This document shows positions 1-7,549 of a stretch of 13,095 bases of DNA, in pieces. The stretch's first letter is position 1; the number at the start of each line of letters is the position of its first letter. The position numbers and the translations under genes are program-made. Under the pieces are notes generated by a model. That model worked only from the letters and a program-made list of their open reading frames with translations, did no database searches and had not been told where the DNA came from. Source of the DNA: Euryarchaeota archaeon UBA91 (GTDB lineage Archaea; Thermoplasmatota; Poseidoniia; Poseidoniales; Poseidoniaceae); NCBI GenBank assembly GCA_002499705.1, contig DAMU01000090.1:6339-19433 (forward strand), written 5' to 3'.

Positions 1-2336
1 AGACCTTCGTCCACAGGTCGAGGAGGCCGGGACATGACGTTTCCATGCTTCTTTTCCACACCCAAAGCCACCGCTGGAGGTCCATCCATCAAGATGTTAA
101 TCACCAATATCTGGGTAGCGGTCAAAGGAAGATTCCAATTAAAAATAAATGTGGAGATAATGATGAGGGCTACAGCAGCAACATTTGTTGAAACTTGGTA
201 TCGTACAAAATTACGTATGTTTTGATAGATTTTACGACCTTCTTCAACAGCGTGTACGATGTTCGCAAAATTATCATCTTGCAATACCATGTCGGCAGCA
301 TCCTTTGCAACATCTGTTCCTGCAATACCCATTGCGATACCTATGTTCGCACGCGAGAGGGCAGGTGCGTCATTGACACCGTCTCCGGTCATGGCAACAA
401 TCTCACCGCGTTCTTGGAGCCCAGAAACAATACGCATCTTTTGTTCAGGCGTGACCCGTGAAAAGATACTGGCTTGAGATGCAGCTTCGGAAATTGCATG
501 TTCATCAAGCTCAGCAAGAGTATTACCGTTAATTGGTGGAATTCCACCGTCAGTGATGTTCAGTTCTCGACCAATTGCTTCAGCCGTATATTGCTGGTCA
601 CCCGTAATCATCTTGACACGAATACCGGCTCTTTGACAGATTGCAATTGCATCTTTAACTTCTGCACGAGGTGGGTCCATGATTCCAACAAGTCCAAGGA
701 AAATGAATCCTGTTTCAACCGTATCAACATCGTAGATGTCCTCGTCCTCATCAAGACGGCGAGCACAAAGTGCGAGAACACGCATGGCTTGACTGGCCAT
801 CTCTTTATTTGCCAAAGCCGCTTTTTCGATATCTTCTTGTTGGATGGGCACGATTTCTCCGTTGAGAATTTTCCAATCGGTGATTGGTAAATATCCTCCG
901 GCTCCTCCTTTCGAGAAAACCCATCGTTCACCTTCATATTCGTGGATAACTGACATTCTTTTTCTTGTTGTATCGAAAAAGAATTCATGTATCCGAGAAT
1001 GCCGTTGTGCAAATTTACGCACATCGCCATTAATCTTCCATCCTAGAACAGCGCATGCTGAATCTGTTGGATCACCGATGGCTTGCCAACGTGAATCAAC
1101 TTTGGAAATCTGGGAATTGTGACACAAGCTCATGCATGCTGCAGAGAGTCGAAAAGAGAGGTCACTTTGCAACTGCTCCATTTTCGCATCGGTGACTTCA
1201 ACGCCTTCAAAGGAAAGTTTTCCCTTCGGTTTGAAACCCTCTCCAGAAACAGTGTATGTCCCGTCTGTAGTCGTTAATTGACGAACAGTCATTTGATTCT
1301 TGGTAAGAGTACCTGTTTTGTCAGAACAAATAACTGTAGTCGAACCAAGCGTTTCAACGGCTTTCATACGACGAATAATGGCTTTGTGTCGAGCCATGTT
1401 ACGCATACCAAGAGCAAGCGTGATCACCAAAATTATCGGCAAACCTTCAGGCACAATTGCGACAAATATTGCAATGGCAACAATGAATTGTTCGACCGCA
1501 ACATCACGAAGTTCGACAGTACTAATTGCAGGGTCAGCATATGCGATAAGCACTTTGATCGAGACCATAAGTGCCGCAACAATCAATGCGATGAAACCTA
1601 AAAATCGACCGAGTGATTCGAGTTTAAGTTCAAGAGGGGTTTTTGGGGTCTCTGTATCTACAATGTTACTTGCAATGCGACCCAGTTCGGTATTCATTCC
1701 AGTTTCAACAACAACGCCAATGGCCCGTCCTGTTGAAACGCATGTACCCATGTACGCCATGTTGTTTCTGTCTGCGAGAAGGGTATTTTCGGGAAGTGGT
1801 TCAGAGGACTTACGAATGCTATCAGACTCTCCAGTTAGGGAAGATTCATCGATTTTACATTGATATGACTCGACAATTCGTATGTCGGCTGGAACATTTT
1901 GTCCTTCGTCTAATTTTACAACATCACCTGGAACTAAATCTGGAGTGGAAATTGTCCAGTCTATACCATCTCGGACGACAACACATGTCGAAACAGACAT
2001 TTGTTTGAGGGCGTCCATTGCCTGCTCAGCTTGCCCTTCTTGCCAAAAGCCAAAGATTGCATTGGCGGTAAGTGCAATAAAAATGAATATCGCATCACCC
2101 GGTTGTTCAGGGTGAATCATTAGGGCGACAAGTGCTGCGCTGATGAGCAAGTAATTCAGAGGGTCATTGTATTGCGATAAGAATCGGATTATTGCGGATG
2201 TTGTCTCCGGTTCCTTGAGTTTATTCATACCGTGCAATTCACGCCTTTTCGTAACTTCATTTTCACTGAGACCTTCGGTTTGAGTATCGAGTTTTTGTAT
2301 GATTTTTTCTGAATCTAAATCATGCCAAGAGTTCAT
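1..2336 (-). CDS. Cation-transporting P-type ATPase, Ca2+ (Pmr1/SPCA-like) type, 3' end cut by the window edge
   Basis: An uninterrupted reading frame starts at ATG 2336 and runs off the left edge, giving about 778 residues with only the last membrane helices missing. It is a P2-type ATPase that couples ATP hydrolysis to cation movement across the cytoplasmic membrane. Visible in order: an N-terminal cation-ATPase segment, M1 (about 58-74), M2 (81-98), actuator motif TGES (168-171), PEGLP in M4 (296-300), phosphorylation site DKTGTLT with Asp339, DPPR (from 554), and hinge motif TGDGVNDAP (from 650). M6 carries NILMD (Asn747, Asp751). In M5, Asn718 is followed by VAA where SERCA has VGE, so the site I glutamate is absent. 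This fits a single-site Ca2+/Mn2+ pump like Pmr1. The usual KGAPE nucleotide-binding motif reads KGGAGG (476-481). Family assignment is firm; the transported ion is inferred. A GGGGGA five bases before the start is a weak possible ribosome binding site. Confidence 0.93.
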   Translation of the reverse strand, partial: MNSWHDLDSEKIIQKLDTQTEGLSENEVTKRRELHGMNKLKEPETTSAIIRFLSQYNDPLNYLLISAALVALMIHPEQPGDAIFIFIALTANAIFGFWQEGQAEQAMDALKQMSVSTCVVVRDGIDWTISTPDLVPGDVVKLDEGQNVPADIRIVESYQCKIDESSLTGESDSIRKSSEPLPENTLLADRNNMAYMGTCVSTGRAIGVVVETGMNTELGRIASNIVDTETPKTPLELKLESLGRFLGFIALIVAALMVSIKVLIAYADPAISTVELRDVAVEQFIVAIAIFVAIVPEGLPIILVITLALGMRNMARHKAIIRRMKAVETLGSTTVICSDKTGTLTKNQMTVRQLTTTDGTYTVSGEGFKPKGKLSFEGVEVTDAKMEQLQSDLSFRLSAACMSLCHNSQISKVDSRWQAIGDPTDSACAVLGWKINGDVRKFAQRHSRIHEFFFDTTRKRMSVIHEYEGERWVFSKGGAGGYLPITDWKILNGEIVPIQQEDIEKAALANKEMASQAMRVLALCARRLDEDEDIYDVDTVETGFIFLGLVGIMDPPRAEVKDAIAICQRAGIRVKMITGDQQYTAEAIGRELNITDGGIPPINGNTLAELDEHAISEAASQASIFSRVTPEQKMRIVSGLQERGEIVAMTGDGVNDAPALSRANIGIAMGIAGTDVAKDAADMVLQDDNFANIVHAVEEGRKIYQNIRNFVRYQVSTNVAAVALIIISTFIFNWNLPLTATQILVINILMDGPPAVALGVEKKHGNVMSRPPRPVDEG

Positions 2337-2459
2337 GGAAGTCCCCCAACTTACTGACGCAAGCATTCTTCGGTAACATGAGCAACTTATGATGATGATG
2401 GTGGAGGTCCCTTTGCTCGAAAGCGATGTATTCAACAACTGCTTTGTTTTGGAGATGCT
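2337..2459. promoter_or_regulatory. Divergent intergenic region between the ATPase and OPT transporter genes
   Basis: This 123-base gap must hold the promoters of both outward-facing genes. I see no convincing TATA box for either. GATGTATTC near 2424-2432 is a weak rightward candidate about 30 bases before the transporter start. A short run of GAT triplets (about 2390-2399) followed by GGTGGAGGT is the only repetitive feature. GGAG at 2451-2454 lies five bases before the transporter ATG and is a plausible ribosome binding site. Confidence 0.45.
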
Positions 2460-4508
2460 ATGAGCGCAACGGGTGAGCCCTATATCCCTGCGTCTGAATC
2501 TCCAAAAGAACTTACACGCAGAGTTGTCATTGTAGGAATTCTTCTCGGTATACTGATGACTGCTGCAAATGCCTATCTGGGTCTCAAGGTTGGAATTACA
2601 GTCTCCGCGAGTATTCCTGCTGCGGTAATGTCAATGATCATTTTGAGAACATTGTTCAGTGATGTTTCAATTCTGGAAAACAACGCTGTGCAAACAATGG
2701 CAAGTGCTGGAGAGTCTCTTGCAGCAGGAATTATTTTCACAGTTCCGGCATTACTCGTCATCGGCATTTGGGATGACATACAATGGTTGGACACACTCAT
2801 CATTGCACTGCTTGGTGGATTATTGGGTACCATGTTCACCATTGCTTTGAGACGTTTATTCATCGTTGAAGAAGCACTGCCTTATCCAGAAGGTGTTGCA
2901 TGCAGAGAGGTTCTTGTTGCAGGTGAAGAAGGCGGTGAAGGCGCTTTAGCAATACTTTACGCACTCGGAATTGGCGCTATCTACGGCCTTATGGTAAAGG
3001 GTTTCAAAGTGACTCATGAAAAAGTAGAAGTGGCGTGGGATTTTATTGGAACCCGTTTGTATGGAGGAATAGACCTTTCAGTAGCATTACTCTCTGTTGG
3101 ATATATCGTTGGTGTTCGTATTGCATCGTTCATTTTCCTGGGAGGTGTCATCGGATATGGAATATTGGTGCCCATGTATGGACTTATTCGTGGTTGGCCA
3201 GAAACGCCAGATTTAGCATACGGGTTTTACCTTATTTGGAAGTCACAAGTACGATACGTTGGTGTTGGAGCCATGGTTGTTGGTGGAGTATACACCCTTT
3301 GGTCAATGCGAAAAACAATCATTACCGGCCTTTCCAAGGCGTTCATAAAATCTGACGGTTCAGATGAAGAACTTCTTCGAACTGAAATTGACCTACCTCT
3401 CGACAAAGTATTGCTTGTTTGCGGAATTTTGGTTGGTTTGACGTTTCTCTATTATTGGTGGGCTACTGGATCGCTCATTCTCGCTTTGTCTGGAGCGCTC
3501 TTCTTGGGCATTGTCGCCTTCTTCTTCGCCGCAGTTGCAGGATACATTGCAGGTGTCGTAGGTTCGTCCAATTCTCCTGTGTCAGGGATGACAATTGCAA
3601 CTCTTTTGTTTACTGTGGCATTGGTATGGGTCGTCGGCGATTTCTTCCTCGGACTAGCGACTGAAGAACTGATGCTTGCAACAATGCTCATTGCTGCGAT
3701 TGTGGCAACTTCTGCAGCCATTGCAGGGGATGTCATGCAGGACTTGAAAACAGGACACATGGTTGGTGCAACTCCTTGGAGGCAACAAATTGCAGAAATT
3801 ATTGGTGTCACCACTGGGGCAGTCGTCATCGGACCTACTCTCCAATTGTTGCACGAAGCATTCCGTATTACACCTACAGCCTGCGAAATGAATCCAAGGT
3901 TAGATGACCCATTGTGTGAAGATGCATTATTTGCGCCTCAGGCAGAACTCATTGGGGCAATCGTTCAAGGCGCATTTGGCGGAGATATTAACATTGAAAT
4001 GGTCTTACTCGGCGCCATACTTGCTGTCGTTCTCATCGTTTTGCGAATGCCAATTATGAGTATCGCTATCGGTATTTATCTGCCACTTCTGCTATCGGTT
4101 CCAATTATGCTTGGTGGGATCATCTCCTATTTTGCAATCAACGCTGCTTATCTGAGAATCGATAGAAGACTCGACCGAGAACCATCCCCTGAGGCTAAAA
4201 AGGCAGGCAAAGAAGTCGAAAATAGGGGTGTGCTTATTGGTGCTGGTTTTATTGCTGGCGAGTCGATTATGGGTGTTTTGGTCGCCGTTTTGGTGGTCAT
4301 TGGAATTAACCTACAGGCTGATTTTGGAATCACTACGCTTAACGATATCTTTTCTGTTATCTTCTTTGGCTGGTTTGTTGGAGTGTTTGTTTGGCTTGCA
4401 ACACGAGCATTGCCAAAAGGCGGTAACTTGGCTACTGAAGCAATATACATCGTTCAACACATCATTCGGAAATTTATCAATGCGTTTCGAATCAATATTA
4501 GCAAGTGA
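2460..4508 (+). CDS. OPT (oligopeptide transporter) family membrane protein
   Basis: A 682-residue, highly hydrophobic polytopic protein of the OPT superfamily, the prokaryotic branch related to yeast oligopeptide and plant YSL metal-chelate transporters. These carriers usually import oligopeptides or metal-chelate compounds with protons. Conserved OPT segments are visible: the first helix with NAYLGLKVG (37-45), YPEGVACREVL (142-152), GSSNSPVSGMT (368-378) and GDVMQDLKTGHMVGATP (423-439). Many further hydrophobic stretches (about 14 or more) continue to the C terminus. Length is normal for the family. The loop near 478-497 carries two cysteines (CEMNPRLDDPLC), possibly a disulfide or metal site. 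The start has GGAG five bases upstream. It is divergent from the ATPase gene and ends 80 bases before the transketolase start. Substrate cannot be read from the sequence; peptides are the default expectation. Confidence 0.93.
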   Translation: MSATGEPYIPASESPKELTRRVVIVGILLGILMTAANAYLGLKVGITVSASIPAAVMSMIILRTLFSDVSILENNAVQTMASAGESLAAGIIFTVPALLVIGIWDDIQWLDTLIIALLGGLLGTMFTIALRRLFIVEEALPYPEGVACREVLVAGEEGGEGALAILYALGIGAIYGLMVKGFKVTHEKVEVAWDFIGTRLYGGIDLSVALLSVGYIVGVRIASFIFLGGVIGYGILVPMYGLIRGWPETPDLAYGFYLIWKSQVRYVGVGAMVVGGVYTLWSMRKTIITGLSKAFIKSDGSDEELLRTEIDLPLDKVLLVCGILVGLTFLYYWWATGSLILALSGALFLGIVAFFFAAVAGYIAGVVGSSNSPVSGMTIATLLFTVALVWVVGDFFLGLATEELMLATMLIAAIVATSAAIAGDVMQDLKTGHMVGATPWRQQIAEIIGVTTGAVVIGPTLQLLHEAFRITPTACEMNPRLDDPLCEDALFAPQAELIGAIVQGAFGGDINIEMVLLGAILAVVLIVLRMPIMSIAIGIYLPLLLSVPIMLGGIISYFAINAAYLRIDRRLDREPSPEAKKAGKEVENRGVLIGAGFIAGESIMGVLVAVLVVIGINLQADFGITTLNDIFSVIFFGWFVGVFVWLATRALPKGGNLATEAIYIVQHIIRKFINAFRINISK

Positions 4509-4577
4509 AATGGCGCATACTTCCCATTGATATTTGGGGAAAACCATCAAAGGTCTCCCGCTTAGGCAAAGGTTTGC

Positions 4578-4583
4578 GAGAGG
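4578..4583 (+). promoter_or_regulatory. Ribosome binding site deciding the transketolase N-subunit start
   Basis: GAGAGG lies five bases before ATG 4589. The same frame stays open upstream to a GTG at 4505 that overlaps the OPT stop codon. The Shine-Dalgarno-like site, together with family length, favours ATG 4589. Confidence 0.55.
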
Positions 4584-4588
4584 ATTGC

Positions 4589-5422
4589 ATGCCAAAGACA
4601 ATTACTGAACTTGAAGAAATTGCACGCAAGTGTAGAGTAGAAATTGTCAAAATGGTCCATCGGGCTCAAGCAGGTCACCCAGGTGGCTCTCTTTCTGAGA
4701 TTGACCTCCTAGCCGCACTCTATGCGACCCGAATGCGTGTTCGTTCGGATGAACCAGACTGGCCAGATCGTGACCGATTTATTCTCTCGAAGGGACATGC
4801 ATCGCCAGGGATGTATGCCATACTCGCTGAAATGGGTTTCATATCCCATGAAGATTTGAAATCTTATCGGATACTTGGTGGTGTATGCCAAGGTCACGTC
4901 GATATGAAATGGTGCCCTGGCGTCGATTTTTCTGCTGGCTCACTTGGAATGGGTCTCTCTTTTGGAATGGGTTGTGCTTCAGCAGCTCGGCTCGATAAAA
5001 GCGATCGTCGGGCCTTTGTCATGATTGGTGATGGAGAAATGCAAGAAGGGAGTGTTTGGGAGGCAGCTATGGCTGCTGCTCATCACGAACTCGGGAATTT
5101 GAAAGTCATTCTTGACCGAAACCGCATTCAGAACGATGATTTCTGTGAAGAGCAAATGCGAATGTTCGACATTCCCGCAAAGTGGAAGGCATTTGGGTGG
5201 AATGTCAAGGAAATCGACGGACACAACATGAACGAAATCATGGAAGGTCTGGACTTCTTAGAAGCACCAGAAAACTGCAATGGACCATCAATCCTTATCG
5301 CACACACCATCAAAGGTGGAGGTATTTCTTACATGGAAAACAATCCTTCATTCCATGGCGCCGCCCCGAACGATGAACAATTCCACCAAGCTATGATTGA
5401 ACTCGGGGAGGTGGAAGCATGA
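4589..5422 (+). CDS. Transketolase, N-terminal subunit
   Basis: A 277-residue thiamine-diphosphate-binding half of a split transketolase, which moves two-carbon ketol units between pentose phosphate pathway sugars in the cytosol. Visible motifs: AQAGHPGG with His30, SKGHASPG with His70, QGH with His103, PGVDFSAGSLGMG (110-122), the ThDP/Mg2+ motif starting GDGEMQEG (147-154) and continuing to NRIQNDD near 178-184, and FHGAAP with His256. These match the N-half histidines of full-length transketolases (E. coli His26, His66, His100 and His261). Length is normal for this split form. The frame is open back to GTG 4505, which would add 28 residues with no family counterpart, so ATG 4589 is preferred. 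Its stop overlaps the start of the C-terminal subunit by four bases, as expected for a coupled heteromeric enzyme. Confidence 0.95.
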   Translation: MPKTITELEEIARKCRVEIVKMVHRAQAGHPGGSLSEIDLLAALYATRMRVRSDEPDWPDRDRFILSKGHASPGMYAILAEMGFISHEDLKSYRILGGVCQGHVDMKWCPGVDFSAGSLGMGLSFGMGCASAARLDKSDRRAFVMIGDGEMQEGSVWEAAMAAAHHELGNLKVILDRNRIQNDDFCEEQMRMFDIPAKWKAFGWNVKEIDGHNMNEIMEGLDFLEAPENCNGPSILIAHTIKGGGISYMENNPSFHGAAPNDEQFHQAMIELGEVEA

Positions 5423-6354
5423 CGAGAATGGCTGCAACTCGCGATGGTTACGGACAGGCATTGCTTGATTTGGCTGATAATGAAAAAGTGGTTGTTCTTG
5501 AAGCAGACCTTGGTAAATCAACTAAATCACTTCATTTTAGGAAGGCATATCCAGATCGGACCATTTCATGTGGAATCGGCGAGCAAAATATGCTTCTTGT
5601 AGGTGCAGGTTTAGCCGCATCCGGTTACATTCCATTTGCCAGCACTTTTGCCATATTCACGGAAAGAGCATTTGAACAAATGCGCAATGGAGTCGCCCGT
5701 CCTAACCTCGCCGTACATTTGTGCGGTAGTCACGGCGGAACCCACACCGGCACTGACGGCTCATCAGCACAATCTATAGAAGACCTGGCTGTATTCCGAA
5801 CATTACCAAATGTTGTCGTCATGCATCCGTGTGATGATGTCAGCACACGTTCGCTGACTATGCAACTTCCTGATTTAGGTAAACCGTCCTACATGCGTAC
5901 TGCTCGAAACAAGACACCTGTGCTTTATGATGGAAGAGAAGATGAAATACAGATTGGAAAAGGTATTGTGTTGAGAGAAGGTGAAGATGTTGCAATCATC
6001 GCATGCGGTGTTTTGGTTTCAGAATCACTCAAGGCTGCGGATGCACTTGCAAAAGAGGGAATCAATGCTGCTGTCGTCGATATGCATACGCTCAAGCCAA
6101 TCGATGGTGAATTAATCGATAGTCTCGTCGCACAATGTGGTGCTCTTGTGACGGCTGAAGACCACAATGTCATCGGCGGACTTGGCAGTGCTGTAGCAGA
6201 ACACATCGTTGCCAATTCTTTTGCACCACTCGAAATGGTGGGTGTGCCCGACCGATTCGGTGAATCTGGCCAAGCAGATGAAATGCTCGAAGTGATGGGG
6301 ATATCTGCTCCATACATAGCAAATGCAGCTAAAGAAGCAATCGCACGAAAGTAA
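5419..6354 (+). CDS. Transketolase, C-terminal subunit
   Basis: A 311-residue partner of the preceding gene, comprising the pyrimidine-binding and C-terminal transketolase domains. GIGEQNM (52-58) contains Glu55, which corresponds to the glutamate that activates the ThDP aminopyrimidine ring. The segment GSHGGTHTGTDGSSAQS (103-119) aligns with the GEDGPTHQ loop of E. coli transketolase, but the substrate-site histidine (His473 in E. coli) is Ala117 here. His105 and His109 lie just before it. The rest is intact, with a C-terminal domain from about 195 to 311, ending in an ordinary AKEAIARK tail. ATG 5419 overlaps the upstream stop in the ATGA arrangement; Met4 is a possible alternative start. 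The two subunits should form one active site at their interface. The family call is firm, and the Ala117 change does not by itself argue for loss of activity. Confidence 0.94.
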   Translation: MTRMAATRDGYGQALLDLADNEKVVVLEADLGKSTKSLHFRKAYPDRTISCGIGEQNMLLVGAGLAASGYIPFASTFAIFTERAFEQMRNGVARPNLAVHLCGSHGGTHTGTDGSSAQSIEDLAVFRTLPNVVVMHPCDDVSTRSLTMQLPDLGKPSYMRTARNKTPVLYDGREDEIQIGKGIVLREGEDVAIIACGVLVSESLKAADALAKEGINAAVVDMHTLKPIDGELIDSLVAQCGALVTAEDHNVIGGLGSAVAEHIVANSFAPLEMVGVPDRFGESGQADEMLEVMGISAPYIANAAKEAIARK

Positions 6355-6364
6355 TTCAACTGAT

Positions 6365-6376
6365 AAATACTTTATT
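6365..6376 (+). promoter_or_regulatory. TATA-like box before the nucleotide pyrophosphatase gene
   Basis: AAATACTTTATT is centred about 27 bases before ATG 6398, the distance expected for an archaeal TATA box serving a leaderless or nearly leaderless transcript. No clear Shine-Dalgarno sequence precedes the start, which fits. This would give the gene its own promoter apart from the transketolase pair. Confidence 0.5.
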
Positions 6377-6397
6377 TGAGTTACCTGTGAGCGATTC

Positions 6398-6763
6398 ATG
6401 GCCTCGAGTGATACCCTTGAAGATACAATTCATCTTATTGATACATTTACCAAAGAACGTGATTGGGAACAGTTTCACAGTGTGAAAAACCTCATGTCGT
6501 CAGTATCCATCGAAGCGAGTGAATTGAATGAAACCATACAGTGGGATAATCCAACGCCTGAGCAAGTGAAAAAAAATCCAGAACTCATGACTGCAATCAG
6601 TGATGAATTAGCAGATGTCATGGTCTATTGTTTGCGATTATGTTCTGTTCTCGGACTTGAACCAATAGAAGTGATGAATAAAAAAATCGTCAAAAACCGG
6701 TTGAAATATCCTGTTTCAAAGAGCAAAGGAAGTTCTGAAAAATATACTTCGTATGAAATTTGA
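6398..6763 (+). CDS. DCTPP1/MazG-like nucleotide pyrophosphohydrolase
   Basis: A 121-residue all-alpha NTP pyrophosphatase that would hydrolyse a (d)NTP to the monophosphate and pyrophosphate, most likely dCTP or modified dCTP, protecting the nucleotide pool. The Mg2+-binding signature is present as EASE (Glu39, Glu42) plus DELAD (Glu70, Asp73). Features close to eukaryotic dCTP pyrophosphatase 1 are LEDTI near the N terminus, ERDWEQFH (20-27), Trp49 after the first helix pair, KNRLKYP (99-105) and the tail SSEKYTSYE. Length fits a single MazG-like domain. It sits between the transketolase genes (43 bases after) and transaldolase (51 bases before), all on the same strand. Family call is firm; dCTP preference is inferred from the resemblance. 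Confidence 0.9.
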   Translation: MASSDTLEDTIHLIDTFTKERDWEQFHSVKNLMSSVSIEASELNETIQWDNPTPEQVKKNPELMTAISDELADVMVYCLRLCSVLGLEPIEVMNKKIVKNRLKYPVSKSKGSSEKYTSYEI

Positions 6764-6814
6764 GCGAATGTTTCAAGCAAATACTTGAAAGAGTGCCTTC
6801 AACAACATTGCCAC

Positions 6815-7477
6815 ATGGAGTTCTTCCTTGACACAGCAGATGTAGACGAAATACGAGAAATCGCCGCTTGGGGAATCCTTGATGGTGTGACGACAAACCC
6901 CTCATTGATCAAGAAAAGCGGACGTGATTTCAAGCAAGTTGTTGCCGAAATTGCCTCGATTTGTGATGGCCCGATCTCTGCAGAAGTGACAGCAATGGAT
7001 ACTGCGGGAATGATTGAGCAAGGACGAGCACTCAAAGCAGAATTGCCTGATAACGTCATCATCAAGATACCGTGCACACCAGAAGGACTTGCTGCTACCA
7101 AAGTGTTGACACAAGATGGGATTAAAACCAATGTCACCCTCATTTTTTCTGCTGCTCAAGCATTAATGGCTGCAAAATCTGGTGCTACCTATGTTTCTCC
7201 ATTCATTGGACGTATTGATGACACTGGACACGATGGAATGAATCTTATCGCTGAGATTATGGAAACTTGGGCCAACTATCCATACATCACGACCAAAGTA
7301 TTGGCAGCATCAATTCGCCATCCAACGCATGTTTTGCAATGCATTCAGTTAGGCGCCCATACCGCAACTATGCCGGCCAAAACCTTCCGTCAATTGATGA
7401 AGCACCCGCTTACTGACCGCGGTCTTGAAGGTTTCATGAAGGATTGGGCTGAAGTCGAAAAAGCCGGAAATGCTTGA
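6815..7477 (+). CDS. tal: Transaldolase, short TalC/FSA-like type
   Basis: A 220-residue (beta/alpha)8 barrel class I aldolase. It should transfer the dihydroxyacetone unit between sedoheptulose-7-phosphate and glyceraldehyde-3-phosphate, giving erythrose-4-phosphate and fructose-6-phosphate. Visible: FFLDTADVDEI (3-13), GVTTNPSLI (24-32), the Schiff-base lysine Lys84 in IKIPCTPEGL, SPFIGRIDD (128-136) and the late TKVLAAS strand. Two residues separate transaldolase from fructose-6-phosphate aldolase within this family. Position 57 is Glu (Gln59 in E. coli FSA) and position 130 is Phe (Tyr131 in FSA), both the transaldolase state. ATG 6815 is chosen because the protein starts at the first beta strand; a TTG at 6785 would add ten unrelated residues. 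AAATACTT at about 6780-6787 is a possible promoter element. With transketolase it completes the non-oxidative pentose phosphate steps. Confidence 0.94.
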   Translation: MEFFLDTADVDEIREIAAWGILDGVTTNPSLIKKSGRDFKQVVAEIASICDGPISAEVTAMDTAGMIEQGRALKAELPDNVIIKIPCTPEGLAATKVLTQDGIKTNVTLIFSAAQALMAAKSGATYVSPFIGRIDDTGHDGMNLIAEIMETWANYPYITTKVLAASIRHPTHVLQCIQLGAHTATMPAKTFRQLMKHPLTDRGLEGFMKDWAEVEKAGNA

Positions 7478-7536
7478 ACCAATGCATTTCGCGCTTAAGG
7501 AGGCTTCTTGAAGGAAGGCTTCACCCGCTTACTTAC

Positions 7537-7541
7537 GGGAG
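7537..7541 (+). promoter_or_regulatory. Ribosome binding site candidate for the small membrane protein at 7550
   Basis: GGGAG lies eight bases before ATG 7550. A stronger match, AAGGAGG at 7497-7503, precedes an in-frame TTG at 7508 by four bases. The two give proteins of 189 and 203 residues. I favour the ATG because TTG starts are rare, but the stronger upstream site leaves this unsettled. Confidence 0.4.
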
Positions 7542-7549
7542 CCGGCATA

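Noticed and set aside
608..1030. A 140-codon leftward ORF within the ATPase gene
   Set aside because: It is another frame of the ATPase region; the true frame reads through here with the DPPR motif and nucleotide-binding domain.
1300..1863. A 187-codon rightward ORF inside the ATPase region
   Set aside because: It is the complement of the ATPase coding strand, which carries all P-type motifs; the ORF protein is rich in Ser, Thr and Arg with no domain.
2388..2408. GAT triplet run followed by GGTGGAGGT as a regulatory repeat
   Set aside because: It has only three or four triplets, which is easily chance, and its distance to the transporter ATG is too great for a ribosome binding site.
4505..4588. 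N-terminal extension of the transketolase N subunit from GTG 4505
   Set aside because: The 28 added residues match nothing expected in the family, while ATG 4589 has a ribosome binding site and gives the normal length.
5925..6359. A 144-codon leftward ORF opposite the transketolase C subunit
   Set aside because: It is antisense to a clear transketolase coding sequence and is rich in Ser, Ala and Ile with no motif.
7497..7523. Near-repeat of AAGGAGGCTTC and AAGGAAGGCTTC around the TTG at 7508
   Set aside because: It is a short imperfect duplication without further copies; it affects only the choice of start codon.
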